Of a DNA stretch of 35,960 nt, positions 9,763 through 18,899 are shown piece by piece (position 1 is the first letter of the stretch; every line of letters starts with the position of its first letter). A program made the position numbers and the translations under genes. This stretch comes from an uncultured Caulobacterales bacterium (GTDB lineage Bacteria > Pseudomonadota > Alphaproteobacteria > Caulobacterales > Caulobacteraceae): NCBI GenBank assembly GCA_903851655.1, contig CAINOV010000053.1, positions 1-35,960 of the forward strand, read 5' to 3'. Under the pieces are notes generated by a model. It searched no databases. It was given only the letters and a program-made list of their open reading frames with translations, and was not told the DNA's origin.

Positions 9763-12480
9763 CTAGCCACTGTTCCGCAAACCTGCTGCGATTCCGTTGA
9801 CGGTCAGATGGATCGCGTCGCGCAGGGTCTCGTCCGTATCCCCGGCCCGGTGCCGGCGGATCAGGTCGATCTGCAGATGGTTCAGCAGGTCGATATAGGG
9901 GGACCGCGCCTCCAGCACGGCGGCCAGGTCGGGATTGCGCTCCAGCAGCCGGGTCTGCCCGGTCACGGCGAGCAGGGCGTCGACGGTGCGTTTCCACTCG
10001 TCGTGGATCTGTCCGAACAGGCGCTGGCCCATCTCCCGGTCCGGGCACAGGCCGGCGTAGCGTTCGGCGATGGCCATGTCCGACTTGGCCATGACCATCT
10101 CCATGTTGGCCAGCGTGGTGGCGAAGAACGGCCACGCCTGCGCCAGCGCCGCCAGCGCGCCCAGGTCCGCGCCGCTGTCCCGCACCGCAGAGCCGAAACC
10201 GTACCAGCCGGGCAGCATCACCCGCGCCTGGGACCAGCTGAACACCCAGGGAATGGCGCGCAGGTCCTGGATCCGACCGGACGCGGTGCGCGACGCCGGG
10301 CGGCTGCCGATCTTCAGGGTGGCGATCTCGGAGATGGGCGTGGCCTGGCGGAAGAAGGCGGGAAAGTCCGGGGTCTCGTAGACCAAGGCGCGATAGGCGT
10401 GGAAGGCGGCGCCGGACAGCCGCGCCAGCAGGGCCGCGTCCGGCGGGGCCCGGCCCGCCGCCCGCGCGGACGCATCCAGCGCCGCCAGCACCGAGGCTGC
10501 GGCCAGGCTGTCCAGATTGGACCGGGCGATCAGGGGATCGTTGAACTTGTTGGCGGCCACCTCCCCCTGCTCGGTGATCCGCACCCGACCGCCGCTGGCC
10601 GCATCCGGCTGGGCGATGATGGCGTCGAAGCTCGACCCGCCGCCCCGGCCGACCGCCCCGCCGCGGCCGTGGAACAGGCCAAGCTCGACCCCCGCCTCGC
10701 GGCTGACCCCCTGCAGGCCGTCGATCGCCGCCCGGACCTCCCAGATGGAGGTGAGGTAGCTGCCATCCTTGTTGCTGTCGGAATAGCCGATCATCACCTC
10801 CTGCACGCCGGTGGGGCCCAGCGCCCGGCGGACCAGGTCCAGTTGCAGATAGGCGCGCAGGATGTCCGGCGCGGCCCGCAGGTCGGCGATGGTCTCGAAC
10901 AGGGGCGCGGGCTTCAGCCCCGCCGGCCGCGCCGCGCCGCCGCTGAACAGCCCCGCCTCCTTCAGCAGGACGAAGGTCTCCAGCAGATCCGAGACGGAAT
11001 TGCAGTTGGAGATGATGCAGGCGGAAAAGGCCGATGCGCCATAGAGCTCCGCCAGCCGGGCCGCCTCGCGCCCGATGGCGAGCTCCTCCCGGGTCTCGTC
11101 GGAATAGGGCACATGGTCGGAATGCAGCGGCCGGTCGTGGGCCAGTTCGCCCAGCAGCAGGTCGACCTTCTGCGCCTCGTCCAGGGCGGCGTAGTCCGGG
11201 CAGGCGCCGGCGGTCCGCAGCAGCTCCGCCACCACGCGCTCCTGCACATTGGAGTTCTGCCGCAGGTCCAGGCGCGCCAGATGGAAGCCGAACACGTCGA
11301 CGGCCCGGATCAGCCGGGACAGGCGGCCATGCGCGAAGACCGCCCCGTGATGGGCGACCAGGCTGTCATGCACCGCCCGCAGGTCGGCGGTCAGCTCCCG
11401 GGCCGAGCCGTAGGCCTCCCCCGCCACCCGCGAATGCTTGGGCGGGCTCTGGTCCGCAAGCCGGCGCAGGGTCTGGGCCGTCCGCGCATAGATCAGCGCC
11501 AGGGCCTGGCGATAGGGCTCGTCCCGTCGTTGGGTCGAGGGGTCCGCCGCCTGCGCCGCCAGGGCCTGCAGCCCCGCCGACACCCGCGCGGGGGGCGCGG
11601 CGATGGACAGCTCCGCCCCCAGGGCGTCGATCTCGGACAGGTAGAAGGTCAGGGCGGCGGCGGCGTTGCGGCGGAAGGTGGCTGCGAGCACCGCGGCGGT
11701 GACATTGGGATTGCCGTCCCGGTCGCCGCCCACCCAGGATCCGATCCGCAGGAAGCTGGGCAGGTCGCGTACGCCCAGGGCGACCTCCCAGGTTTCGTAG
11801 AGCCTCGGCAGCTGCTCCAGGAAGGTGCGTTCGAAGAAGCTGGCGGCGTTGTCGATCTCGTCCAGCACAGCCAGGCCCGAATGGCGCAGGAGCCGGGTGT
11901 GCCAGAGGACGGTCAGCTCGACGAACATGGCCGCGTCGATCTCCGCCCGCCGGTCCGCGGGCGCGCCGTGTCGCCGGTCGAGGAGATCCGCCAGAGCGGT
12001 CAGCCGGTCCAGCACGCTCTTGCGGCGGATCTCCGTCGGATGGGCGGTGATGACCGGGGCGATGGTCGAACGCTCCAGCAGGGACAGGACGTCGTGGCGG
12101 GAGACGCCCTCGGCGATCAGCCGCGCCACGGCGCCCGAAAGCGTCGCCGGCCGCGCCGCGTCGCCGTCGGGATGGGCGCGCAGATGCTCCCGCGTGGCCT
12201 GGTCCTCGGCCAGGTTGGTGACCTGCAGGAACAGGGCGAAGCCGTGCGCGGCCTTGGCCGCCTCGGCGGCGGACATCCGGGCCAGACGCTGCTGCAGGCG
12301 CGCCGCCGCCGCCTGTCCGCCGTCCCGCCGCCAGGAGACCGAGGCGCGACGCACGTCCTCGATCAGGTCGAAGACCCGCTCACCGGCCTGCTGGCGGATC
12401 ACATCGCCGAGAATGCGCCCCAGCAGGCGCACGTCCTCGCGGCGGGGGCTGCGGCTCTGTCCGGCGGAGGTCATCGGCAT
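9763..12480 (-). CDS. ppc: Phosphoenolpyruvate carboxylase
   Basis: 'PVITAHPTEIRRKSVLDRL', 'GGDRDGNPNVTA', 'VMIGYSDSNKDGSYLTSIWEV', 'FHGRGGAVGRGGGSS', C-terminal 'LTVNGIAAGLRNSG'; ATG at 12480. Confidence 0.97.
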   Translation of the reverse strand: MPMTSAGQSRSPRREDVRLLGRILGDVIRQQAGERVFDLIEDVRRASVSWRRDGGQAAAARLQQRLARMSAAEAAKAAHGFALFLQVTNLAEDQATREHLRAHPDGDAARPATLSGAVARLIAEGVSRHDVLSLLERSTIAPVITAHPTEIRRKSVLDRLTALADLLDRRHGAPADRRAEIDAAMFVELTVLWHTRLLRHSGLAVLDEIDNAASFFERTFLEQLPRLYETWEVALGVRDLPSFLRIGSWVGGDRDGNPNVTAAVLAATFRRNAAAALTFYLSEIDALGAELSIAAPPARVSAGLQALAAQAADPSTQRRDEPYRQALALIYARTAQTLRRLADQSPPKHSRVAGEAYGSARELTADLRAVHDSLVAHHGAVFAHGRLSRLIRAVDVFGFHLARLDLRQNSNVQERVVAELLRTAGACPDYAALDEAQKVDLLLGELAHDRPLHSDHVPYSDETREELAIGREAARLAELYGASAFSACIISNCNSVSDLLETFVLLKEAGLFSGGAARPAGLKPAPLFETIADLRAAPDILRAYLQLDLVRRALGPTGVQEVMIGYSDSNKDGSYLTSIWEVRAAIDGLQGVSREAGVELGLFHGRGGAVGRGGGSSFDAIIAQPDAASGGRVRITEQGEVAANKFNDPLIARSNLDSLAAASVLAALDASARAAGRAPPDAALLARLSGAAFHAYRALVYETPDFPAFFRQATPISEIATLKIGSRPASRTASGRIQDLRAIPWVFSWSQARVMLPGWYGFGSAVRDSGADLGALAALAQAWPFFATTLANMEMVMAKSDMAIAERYAGLCPDREMGQRLFGQIHDEWKRTVDALLAVTGQTRLLERNPDLAAVLEARSPYIDLLNHLQIDLIRRHRAGDTDETLRDAIHLTVNGIAAGLRNSG

Positions 12481-12565
12481 CGCTTCCCTGCATCTGGGCT
12501 GACAAGGTCCCGCCAGAGGTCCGTCAAAACGCTCCCGGAGCCTAGCCGCCGCTGCGCCGCGCCGG

Positions 12566-13453
12566 TCATTCGCCGCGGAACGCCTCTTCCGCCAGCAGCA
12601 GGGCGCCGATGGCGCCCGCCTGGTCGCCCAGACCCGGCGGCGTGATGTAGTCGGCGGCGTCGCCCGCCAGCCGCGGGTGCGGCAGATAGCCGGCGAGGGT
12701 CTCTGCGCAGGCCGCCCGCACGCGGGGGAACAACGCCGCATTGCTCATCACCCCCCCGCCCAGGATGATCCGCTCGGGCGAGGCCACCAGGGTCAGGGTG
12801 GCGCAGAACTCGCCGATGTAATGGCCAAGGATCGTCCAGATCGGATGATCAGGCGTCGCCTGGTTCAGGGGATGGCCCAGACGTCGCATCACCGACGGGC
12901 CCGCCGCCATGCCCTCGAGACAGTCCCCATGGAACGGACAGACCCCGGGAAAGTCCCCGTCCAGGGGGTCGCGCCGCACCCGGACATGGCCCATCTCCGG
13001 ATGGGTCAGGCCGTGAACCGGACGGCCGCGGACAATCAGCCCGCCGCCGACGCCCGTGCCGATGGTCACATAGGCCAGCACGTCCAGCCCCCGGCCGGCG
13101 CCCAGCTTCGCTTCCGCCAGCCCCGCGCCGTTCACGTCGGTGTCCAGGGCCACGGGCGCGCCCAGGGCGTCGCGGAAGGTTCCCACAAGGTCCGCCCCCG
13201 CCCAGCCGGGCTTTGGCGTGGGACCCAGCGCGCCGTAGTTCGGCGCCCGGCGGTCCAGGATCAGCGGGCCGAAGCTGGCCAGGCCCAGGGCCTCCACCCC
13301 GCCCTGGTCCCGGAAGAACCGGATGGCCGCGGCGAAGGTCTCGTCCGGCGTGGTGGTGGGGATCACGCTCCGGGCGAGGATCTCGTCCGCCTGGTTGGCC
13401 ACCACGCAGACGAACTTGGTGCCGCCGGCCTCGATGCCTCCGATCCGGTACAT
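12566..13453 (-). CDS. scrK: ROK-family sugar kinase, probable fructokinase
   Basis: 'GGIEAGGTKFVCVVA', 'DTDVNGAGLAEAKLGAGRGLDVLAYVTIGTGVGGGLIV', zinc-type 'HPEMGHVRVRRDPLDGDFPGVCPFHGDCLEGMAAGPS'. Confidence 0.9.
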   Translation of the reverse strand: MYRIGGIEAGGTKFVCVVANQADEILARSVIPTTTPDETFAAAIRFFRDQGGVEALGLASFGPLILDRRAPNYGALGPTPKPGWAGADLVGTFRDALGAPVALDTDVNGAGLAEAKLGAGRGLDVLAYVTIGTGVGGGLIVRGRPVHGLTHPEMGHVRVRRDPLDGDFPGVCPFHGDCLEGMAAGPSVMRRLGHPLNQATPDHPIWTILGHYIGEFCATLTLVASPERIILGGGVMSNAALFPRVRAACAETLAGYLPHPRLAGDAADYITPPGLGDQAGAIGALLLAEEAFRGE

Positions 13454-13681
13454 GGGTCGCCTCGCTGGGGTCTGAGCTGTTCGGTCGAGGGACTGGGCGA
13501 CGAGGCGGTCCGTGTCAATCCGTCCCGCGGCGGACGCGCCCGGACGGCGGGGGATTTCGTATGCATCCCGCCCCGGACCGCCGGTCTGTCTTCGGGAAAA
13601 ATTCACGCCGATGACGGACAGTCGGTCGAGCCCGTTCCGGAGACCCCGCCCCTGACCACGCCCCTTGCCTCCGACCGCCGC

Positions 13682-15217
13682 GTGGCGCGCACGGCGCCCC
13701 TGGTCTGGGCGCCCGACCGGGCGGCGTGGGCGCTGTTCTGGCTGGCCTGCGGACTGACCCTGCTGATCCTGCAGGGCCGGCCCACCAACGCCGACACCAG
13801 CTGGGGCCTGACCCTGGGCGACGCGGTGCTGTCGGGCAAGACGCTCTACCGCGACATCCTCGAGACCAATCCGCCGATGACGGTGGTCCTGCACCTGCCC
13901 GCCGGCCTGATCGCCCGGGCGACGGGACTGAGCGCAGAGCTCGCACAGCAGCTGGTCACCCTGGCCGCCCTGCTGGTCTCGGTGGTCGCGGCGACGGACA
14001 TCCTGCGGGCGACGGGCCGGGCCCGGGACGCAGCCGGCTTGATCGCCGCCGCGGCGGTGTTCCAACTCGCCCCCTGGATCAACACCTTCGGCGAGCGGGA
14101 ACAGTTCGCGGTGATGGCGATGCTGCCCTATGTCGCCCTGTGGCGCCCGCCGGGCGAGACCGGGCCGAGGCCCTGGCGCGCCGTGCTCTATGCCGGGATC
14201 GGCGGCGGTCTGGCGACGGCGATCAAGCCGGTGTTCTGCCTGTGCCTGATCCTGCCGGCGCTGCACGACATGGTCGCGTCCAGGCGGCTGGCCCCGCTGC
14301 TGCGACCGGAACACTGGATCGCCGCCGGGGTCACGGGCCTTTACCTGCTTGCCGCGTTCCTGGCGTTTCCGGGCTTTTTCACCGACTTCTCCCGCATCCT
14401 CGCGGACACCTATTTCCAGTACCGAATGCCGCTCAAGGACCTGCTGGCCAAGCCGGAGCTGGGCAATCTGCTGCTGCTGGCCGCTGTCGGCTGGCGACAG
14501 CGCAACGCCCCGGACACCCCGGCCTGGGCCACCGCCGCCACCCTGTGCGCCCTCGGGTTCGCCCTCGCCTTCGTCGCCCAGGCCAAGGGCTACCTGAACC
14601 ACGAGATGGCCGTGCTCAGCCTGGGCTACATGGGAGTCGCAGGGCTGATCGCGCCCTCGGCGCTGAAGGCGGCGGCGGACGGACGCTTCGGGTCCCTGCC
14701 GCTGACCGTCCGACTGCTGGGCGCGCCGCTGCTGGTGTTCCTGACCCTGTGGCTCTACGCCCAGGTGGCGCGGGAGGTCCCCTACCGCTCCATGGCCCTG
14801 GCGGCGGAGGCGGCGCAGGTCCCCGGCGCGAAGACCGTGCTGGCCATCTCCCCGGACCTCGACATCGGCCATCCCCTGGCCCGGTCCGCGGGTCTGCGCT
14901 ATGTGGGATCGACCTGCTCCCAGTGGCTGAGCTACACGGCGATGGAGCGCAAGGCCACGGCCGGCGCGTCACCGGCGCTGCGGGCGCGCATGGATGGCTA
15001 CATGGCTGCGGACCTGGGGCGTCTGGCGCAGGACGTGCGGCGCGCGCGGCCGGACCTGATCGTGCTGGACCGGCAAAGCGATTTCCTGGCCCGATATGGC
15101 CCCGCCGCCGCCCCGGTGCGGGCGGCGCTGCAGGCCTATCACCCCGTGGCGCGGAAGAATGACGTGGTGCTGCTGGCGCGAAACGACCTGGCCCGGACGC
15201 CGTCGCCCGCGCGCTGA
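13682..15217 (+). CDS. Polytopic membrane protein, GT-C glycosyltransferase-like
   Basis: Hydrophobic segments; 'NADTSWGLTLGDAVLSGKTLYRDILETNPPMTVVLHLPAGLIAR' resembles the N-terminal acidic loop of GT-C enzymes. No in-frame ATG near the N-terminus; GTG at 13682 is a guess. Confidence 0.7.
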   Translation: MARTAPLVWAPDRAAWALFWLACGLTLLILQGRPTNADTSWGLTLGDAVLSGKTLYRDILETNPPMTVVLHLPAGLIARATGLSAELAQQLVTLAALLVSVVAATDILRATGRARDAAGLIAAAAVFQLAPWINTFGEREQFAVMAMLPYVALWRPPGETGPRPWRAVLYAGIGGGLATAIKPVFCLCLILPALHDMVASRRLAPLLRPEHWIAAGVTGLYLLAAFLAFPGFFTDFSRILADTYFQYRMPLKDLLAKPELGNLLLLAAVGWRQRNAPDTPAWATAATLCALGFALAFVAQAKGYLNHEMAVLSLGYMGVAGLIAPSALKAAADGRFGSLPLTVRLLGAPLLVFLTLWLYAQVAREVPYRSMALAAEAAQVPGAKTVLAISPDLDIGHPLARSAGLRYVGSTCSQWLSYTAMERKATAGASPALRARMDGYMAADLGRLAQDVRRARPDLIVLDRQSDFLARYGPAAAPVRAALQAYHPVARKNDVVLLARNDLARTPSPAR

Positions 15218-15233
15218 GCCGGCTCAGCGCGCG
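15208..15233. terminator. Perfect 26-bp palindrome spanning both stop codons of convergent genes; candidate bidirectional terminator
   Basis: CGCGCGCTGAGCC|GGCTCAGCGCGCG; contains TGA of the + gene (15215-15217) and TCA of the - gene (15224-15226). Confidence 0.6.
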
Positions 15234-16258
15234 ACGGTCGACTGGCGGATGACCAGCTGCGGCGGCAGGGTCACGCCGTCCGTGCTCTCCCCGTCCAGCC
15301 GTCGGAACAGCTGGTCGACCATCAGCTTCGCACCATGGGCGAGATCCTGGCGCACCGTGGTCAGGGGCGGATTCGAATGCGAGGCGACCTCGGCGTCGTC
15401 AAAGCCCACCACCGCCACGTCCTCCGGCACCCGCCGACCGGCCCGGCGCAGCACCTGCAGCGCCGACAGGGCGATGACGTCGGAGGCGGCGAAGATGGCG
15501 TCCACATCCGGGCTTGCCGCAAGCAGCCGCTCCGCCGCGGCCTCCGCCTGCTGCGGGCTGAAGGCGGCGGGCATGTCGAGGCGCGCATTCACCTCGAGCC
15601 CGGCGGCGCGGCAGGCGGCCAGATAGCCCTGGTGCCGCTGGTGGATCTCCGGCGGGGAGGCGTCGCCCAGGAAGGCGATCCGTCGCCGGCCGATGGAGAT
15701 CAGGTGTTCGGTGGCCAGTCGCCCGCCGGCCTCGTTGTCCAGCCCGACCACGCAGTATTGCTGGTCCGGCAGGTGCGCGCCCCACACCACCAGGGGGCGA
15801 TAGACCTGGCCGGCGTCGTTCAGCGCCGCGTGCTGGTCGCTCTGGCCGATGACCACCATGCCGTCGGTGCGGTGGGCCTTGATCAGCTCCCGCAGCCAGC
15901 CCGGCTTGGGCGGCGCGACCTTGGAGATCAGGATCTGGTAGCCCCGCAGGCTGATCTCGTCGACCATGTGCCCGAGCATCTGCTGGAAGAACGGATCGGA
16001 GATCAGCTGGGCGGTGATGGCGCCCAGGGGAAACACCACGCCGATCGTGTTGGTCCGCTGCAGCCGCAGCCCCCGGGCCAGGGGATTGATCACATAGCCG
16101 TTGGCGTCGGCGATCTCTATGATCATCTCGCGGGTGGCCTCCTGGATCAGGGGGCTTCCCGCCAGGGCGCGCGAGACGGTGGAGGTGGACACGCCGCACA
16201 GCCGCGCGATGTCCGACATCTTGAGGCGTTTGAGCTCTGTACCTGCGTCAATACCCAT
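15224..16258 (-). CDS. LacI-family transcriptional regulator
   Basis: 'MSDIARLCGVSTSTVSRALAGSPLIQEATREMIIEIADANGYVINPLARGLRLQRTNTIGVVFP' HTH + hinge; periplasmic-binding-like sensor domain. Confidence 0.96.
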   Translation of the reverse strand: MGIDAGTELKRLKMSDIARLCGVSTSTVSRALAGSPLIQEATREMIIEIADANGYVINPLARGLRLQRTNTIGVVFPLGAITAQLISDPFFQQMLGHMVDEISLRGYQILISKVAPPKPGWLRELIKAHRTDGMVVIGQSDQHAALNDAGQVYRPLVVWGAHLPDQQYCVVGLDNEAGGRLATEHLISIGRRRIAFLGDASPPEIHQRHQGYLAACRAAGLEVNARLDMPAAFSPQQAEAAAERLLAASPDVDAIFAASDVIALSALQVLRRAGRRVPEDVAVVGFDDAEVASHSNPPLTTVRQDLAHGAKLMVDQLFRRLDGESTDGVTLPPQLVIRQSTVAR

Positions 16259-16323
16259 GATTGAGCACTAGATGCGAGCCACAGGCCTGTCAACCCAGAG
16301 GGGAAGGCGTCCAAATTACCCTC

Positions 16324-16339
16324 TTGCAAACGATTGTAA
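16324..16339. promoter_or_regulatory. Predicted LacI-family operator TTGCAAACGATTGTAA
   Basis: 16-bp imperfect palindrome with central CG (TTGCAAAC|GATTGTAA), between the divergent LacI gene and the MFS transporter gene. Confidence 0.7.
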
Positions 16340-16375
16340 AAGCGTCGTCCATCCGCAATAATCACGGGGAACAAG

Positions 16376-17719
16376 ATGAGCCGTCCAACGGCCGACGGGA
16401 GGACCCCCCTGCCAGACGTCAAGCCACGCCTGTCGATCCTGCGCCTTCTGGAGATGAATCTGGGCTTTCTCGGCCTGCAGTTCAGCTTCGGTCTGCAGCA
16501 GGGCAACATGGGCCCGATCTACAGCTATCTGGGCGCCCATGAGGCGGACCTGCCGATCCTGCAGCTGGCGGGACCGATGACTGGCCTGCTGATCCAGCCC
16601 CTGGTGGGCGCCCTGTCCGACCGGACCCTGTCGCCCTGGGGCCGGCGGGCGCCCTATTTCATCGCCGGCGCGGTGCTGTGCTCGCTGGGCCTGCTGGCCA
16701 TGCCGTTCAGCAACAGCCTGCTGATGGCGGCGAGCCTGCTGTGGATCCTCGACGCCGGCAACAACACCACCATGGAGCCCTACCGCGCCTATGTCAGCGA
16801 CCGGCTGAACACCGACCAGCAGGGGGCGGGGTTCCTGATCCAGGCCGCCTTTACCGGTCTTGCGCAGATGCTGGCCTTCCTGACCCCCTCGCTGCTGGTG
16901 GGGGTGCTGCATGTGGACCTCAACGCCGTGGACGCCCACGGCATTCCCCAGACCACCCACATCGTGTTCCTGGCCGGCGCGGTGCTGTCGCTGGCGACCA
17001 TCCTGTGGTCCGTGCTGCGGGTGCGGGAGCTGCCGCTGGGCGAGGCCGAGGCTGCGGCGATCCGCGCCCTGCCCCGGTCCCTGGCCGCCACCCTGCGCGA
17101 GATCTTCGAGGCCATCCGCGACATGCCGCAGGCCATGCGCCGGCTGGCGGTGATGAGCCTTTTCCAGTGGTACGGCATGGCCGCCTACTGGGGCTATGTG
17201 ATCTATTCCATCGGCCGCTCTGTGTTCCATACCGCCGATCCCCACAGTCCGGGCTTTCGCGCGGCCGTGCTGGCCAACGGGGAGATGGCGGCCTTCTACA
17301 ACGCCGTCGCCTTCGTCGCCGCCTTCGCCCTGATCCCCGTCTCGAAGCGGTTCGGCGCGGGGCGGGTGCACGCGGCCTGCCTGGCGCTGGCCGGTCTGGG
17401 CGTCCTGGCGATCCCGGGGATCGCCCAGCGGGAGTGGCTGTTCCTGCCCGCCGTCGGCGTCGGCCTGGGATGGGCCAGCATCATGGGCAATCCCTATGTG
17501 GTGCTGGCCAACGCCATCCCCGCCGCGCGGACCGGGGTCTACATGGGCATCTTCAACATGATGATCGTCATCCCCATGCTGCTGATCGCCGCCACCCTGC
17601 CCTTCTATTACGGCCCGCTGATGGGCGGCGACCCGCGCAATGTGCTGCGCCTGTCTGGCGTCCTGCTGCTGGCGGCGGCGGTGGCGGCGCTGTGGATCCC
17701 GTCGAAGGCCAAGGCATGA
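16376..17719 (+). CDS. MFS transporter, SLC45/sucrose-symporter-like
   Basis: 'MNLGFLGLQFSFGLQQGNMGPIYSYLGA', 'QPLVGALSDRTLSPWGRRAPYFIAGA', 'NNTTMEPYRAYVSDRL'; next to a GH68 gene and LacI regulator. Confidence 0.88.
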   Translation: MSRPTADGRTPLPDVKPRLSILRLLEMNLGFLGLQFSFGLQQGNMGPIYSYLGAHEADLPILQLAGPMTGLLIQPLVGALSDRTLSPWGRRAPYFIAGAVLCSLGLLAMPFSNSLLMAASLLWILDAGNNTTMEPYRAYVSDRLNTDQQGAGFLIQAAFTGLAQMLAFLTPSLLVGVLHVDLNAVDAHGIPQTTHIVFLAGAVLSLATILWSVLRVRELPLGEAEAAAIRALPRSLAATLREIFEAIRDMPQAMRRLAVMSLFQWYGMAAYWGYVIYSIGRSVFHTADPHSPGFRAAVLANGEMAAFYNAVAFVAAFALIPVSKRFGAGRVHAACLALAGLGVLAIPGIAQREWLFLPAVGVGLGWASIMGNPYVVLANAIPAARTGVYMGIFNMMIVIPMLLIAATLPFYYGPLMGGDPRNVLRLSGVLLLAAAVAALWIPSKAKA

Positions 17720-18864
17720 CCCTGAGCGAACGTCCCCGTCCCGGCCGGCTGCAGCCGCCGCGTCCCGCCGACTGGCGGGCCGAGCACGTGGCGCGGATCG
17801 ACCTCGCCACGGCGCCGCGGATCCCCCGGGTGCGACCGGCCGACGTCCGCCGGATCAGCACCGCGCAGGACGCCTGGGACGCCTGGCCGGTCCAGGACCT
17901 GTCCGGCCAACCCGCCCGGATCGGCGGCGGGGCCCTGTGGATGACCCTGGCCGCCCCGGTGGCGGCGGATCCGAACCTGCGACACCACAAGGCCCGCATC
18001 CACCTGGTCCGCCCCACGGCGGACGGCGGCTGGCGCGACCTGGGGCCGGCCATGCCCGACGGGTTCAGCCCCGGCGCCTGCGAGTGGTCCGGCTGTGCGG
18101 TCCTGCGTCCGGAGACGGGTCGGGTGGAGCTGCACTTCACCGCCACCGGCCGCCGCGGCCAGCCGTTCCGCACGGAACAGCGCCTGTTCGTCGCCTCCGC
18201 CCGCCCGGAGGTCCGGGGGGACGACGTCCGGCTGACGGACTGGAGCGCGCCGACCCAGACCGTCGATCCGCAGGCGGACTGGCGCCAGCCCGCCCTCGGC
18301 GCGGACCCGGCGCCGGGCTTCATCCACGCCCTGCGGGATCCGGCCCTGTTCCATGACCCGGACGACGGCGCGGACTATCTGGTCTACGCCGCCTCCCTGG
18401 CGGGCCCGCAGACCCTGCACCACGGGGCCATCGGCCTTGCGGCGGCGGACGGCGCCGGCGGCTGGCGCGATCTGGGTCCGCTGGTCCGCGCGCCGGGCCT
18501 GAACCACGAGCTGGAGCGGCCGCACCTGCTGCGGACGGCGGACGGCGTCTATCTGTTCTGGTGCACCCAGTCGAAGATGTTCGCCCCGGGCGGCCCCGTG
18601 GGACCGACCGGTCTCTACGGCATGTTCGCGCCCGGGCTGTCCGGCCCCTATGCGCCGATCAACGGCACGGGACTAGTGGCGGCCAATCCGCCGGACGCCC
18701 CGGCCCAGACCTACGCCTGGTGGGTGACCGGCGCTCTGGACGCCTACGGTTTCGTCGATGTGGTCGCCGACGCGCCGCCCGGTGATCGCCTGGGCGTCTT
18801 CGCCGGCGGCTTTGCGCCCCCCTTCCGGATCAGGCTTGACGGGCCGACCAGCCGGATGGCGTGA
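17716..18864 (+). CDS. Glycoside hydrolase family 68 (levansucrase / beta-fructofuranosidase type), no obvious signal peptide
   Basis: GH68 motifs 'AWDAWPVQD', 'EWSGCAV', 'LRDPALFHD', 'NHELERPHLL', 'YLFWCTQ'; start overlaps MFS stop (ATGA). Confidence 0.9.
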   Translation: MTLSERPRPGRLQPPRPADWRAEHVARIDLATAPRIPRVRPADVRRISTAQDAWDAWPVQDLSGQPARIGGGALWMTLAAPVAADPNLRHHKARIHLVRPTADGGWRDLGPAMPDGFSPGACEWSGCAVLRPETGRVELHFTATGRRGQPFRTEQRLFVASARPEVRGDDVRLTDWSAPTQTVDPQADWRQPALGADPAPGFIHALRDPALFHDPDDGADYLVYAASLAGPQTLHHGAIGLAAADGAGGWRDLGPLVRAPGLNHELERPHLLRTADGVYLFWCTQSKMFAPGGPVGPTGLYGMFAPGLSGPYAPINGTGLVAANPPDAPAQTYAWWVTGALDAYGFVDVVADAPPGDRLGVFAGGFAPPFRIRLDGPTSRMA

Positions 18865-18899
18865 TCCGGCGCAAGGTCAGGCGCGTCAGGGGGGCCGGG

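Noticed and set aside
9808-12645. 945-aa plus-strand ORF opposite ppc
   Set aside because: Shadow ORF from high-GC codon bias; translation is low-complexity Gly/Arg/Gln-rich and the minus strand encodes unmistakable PEPC motifs.
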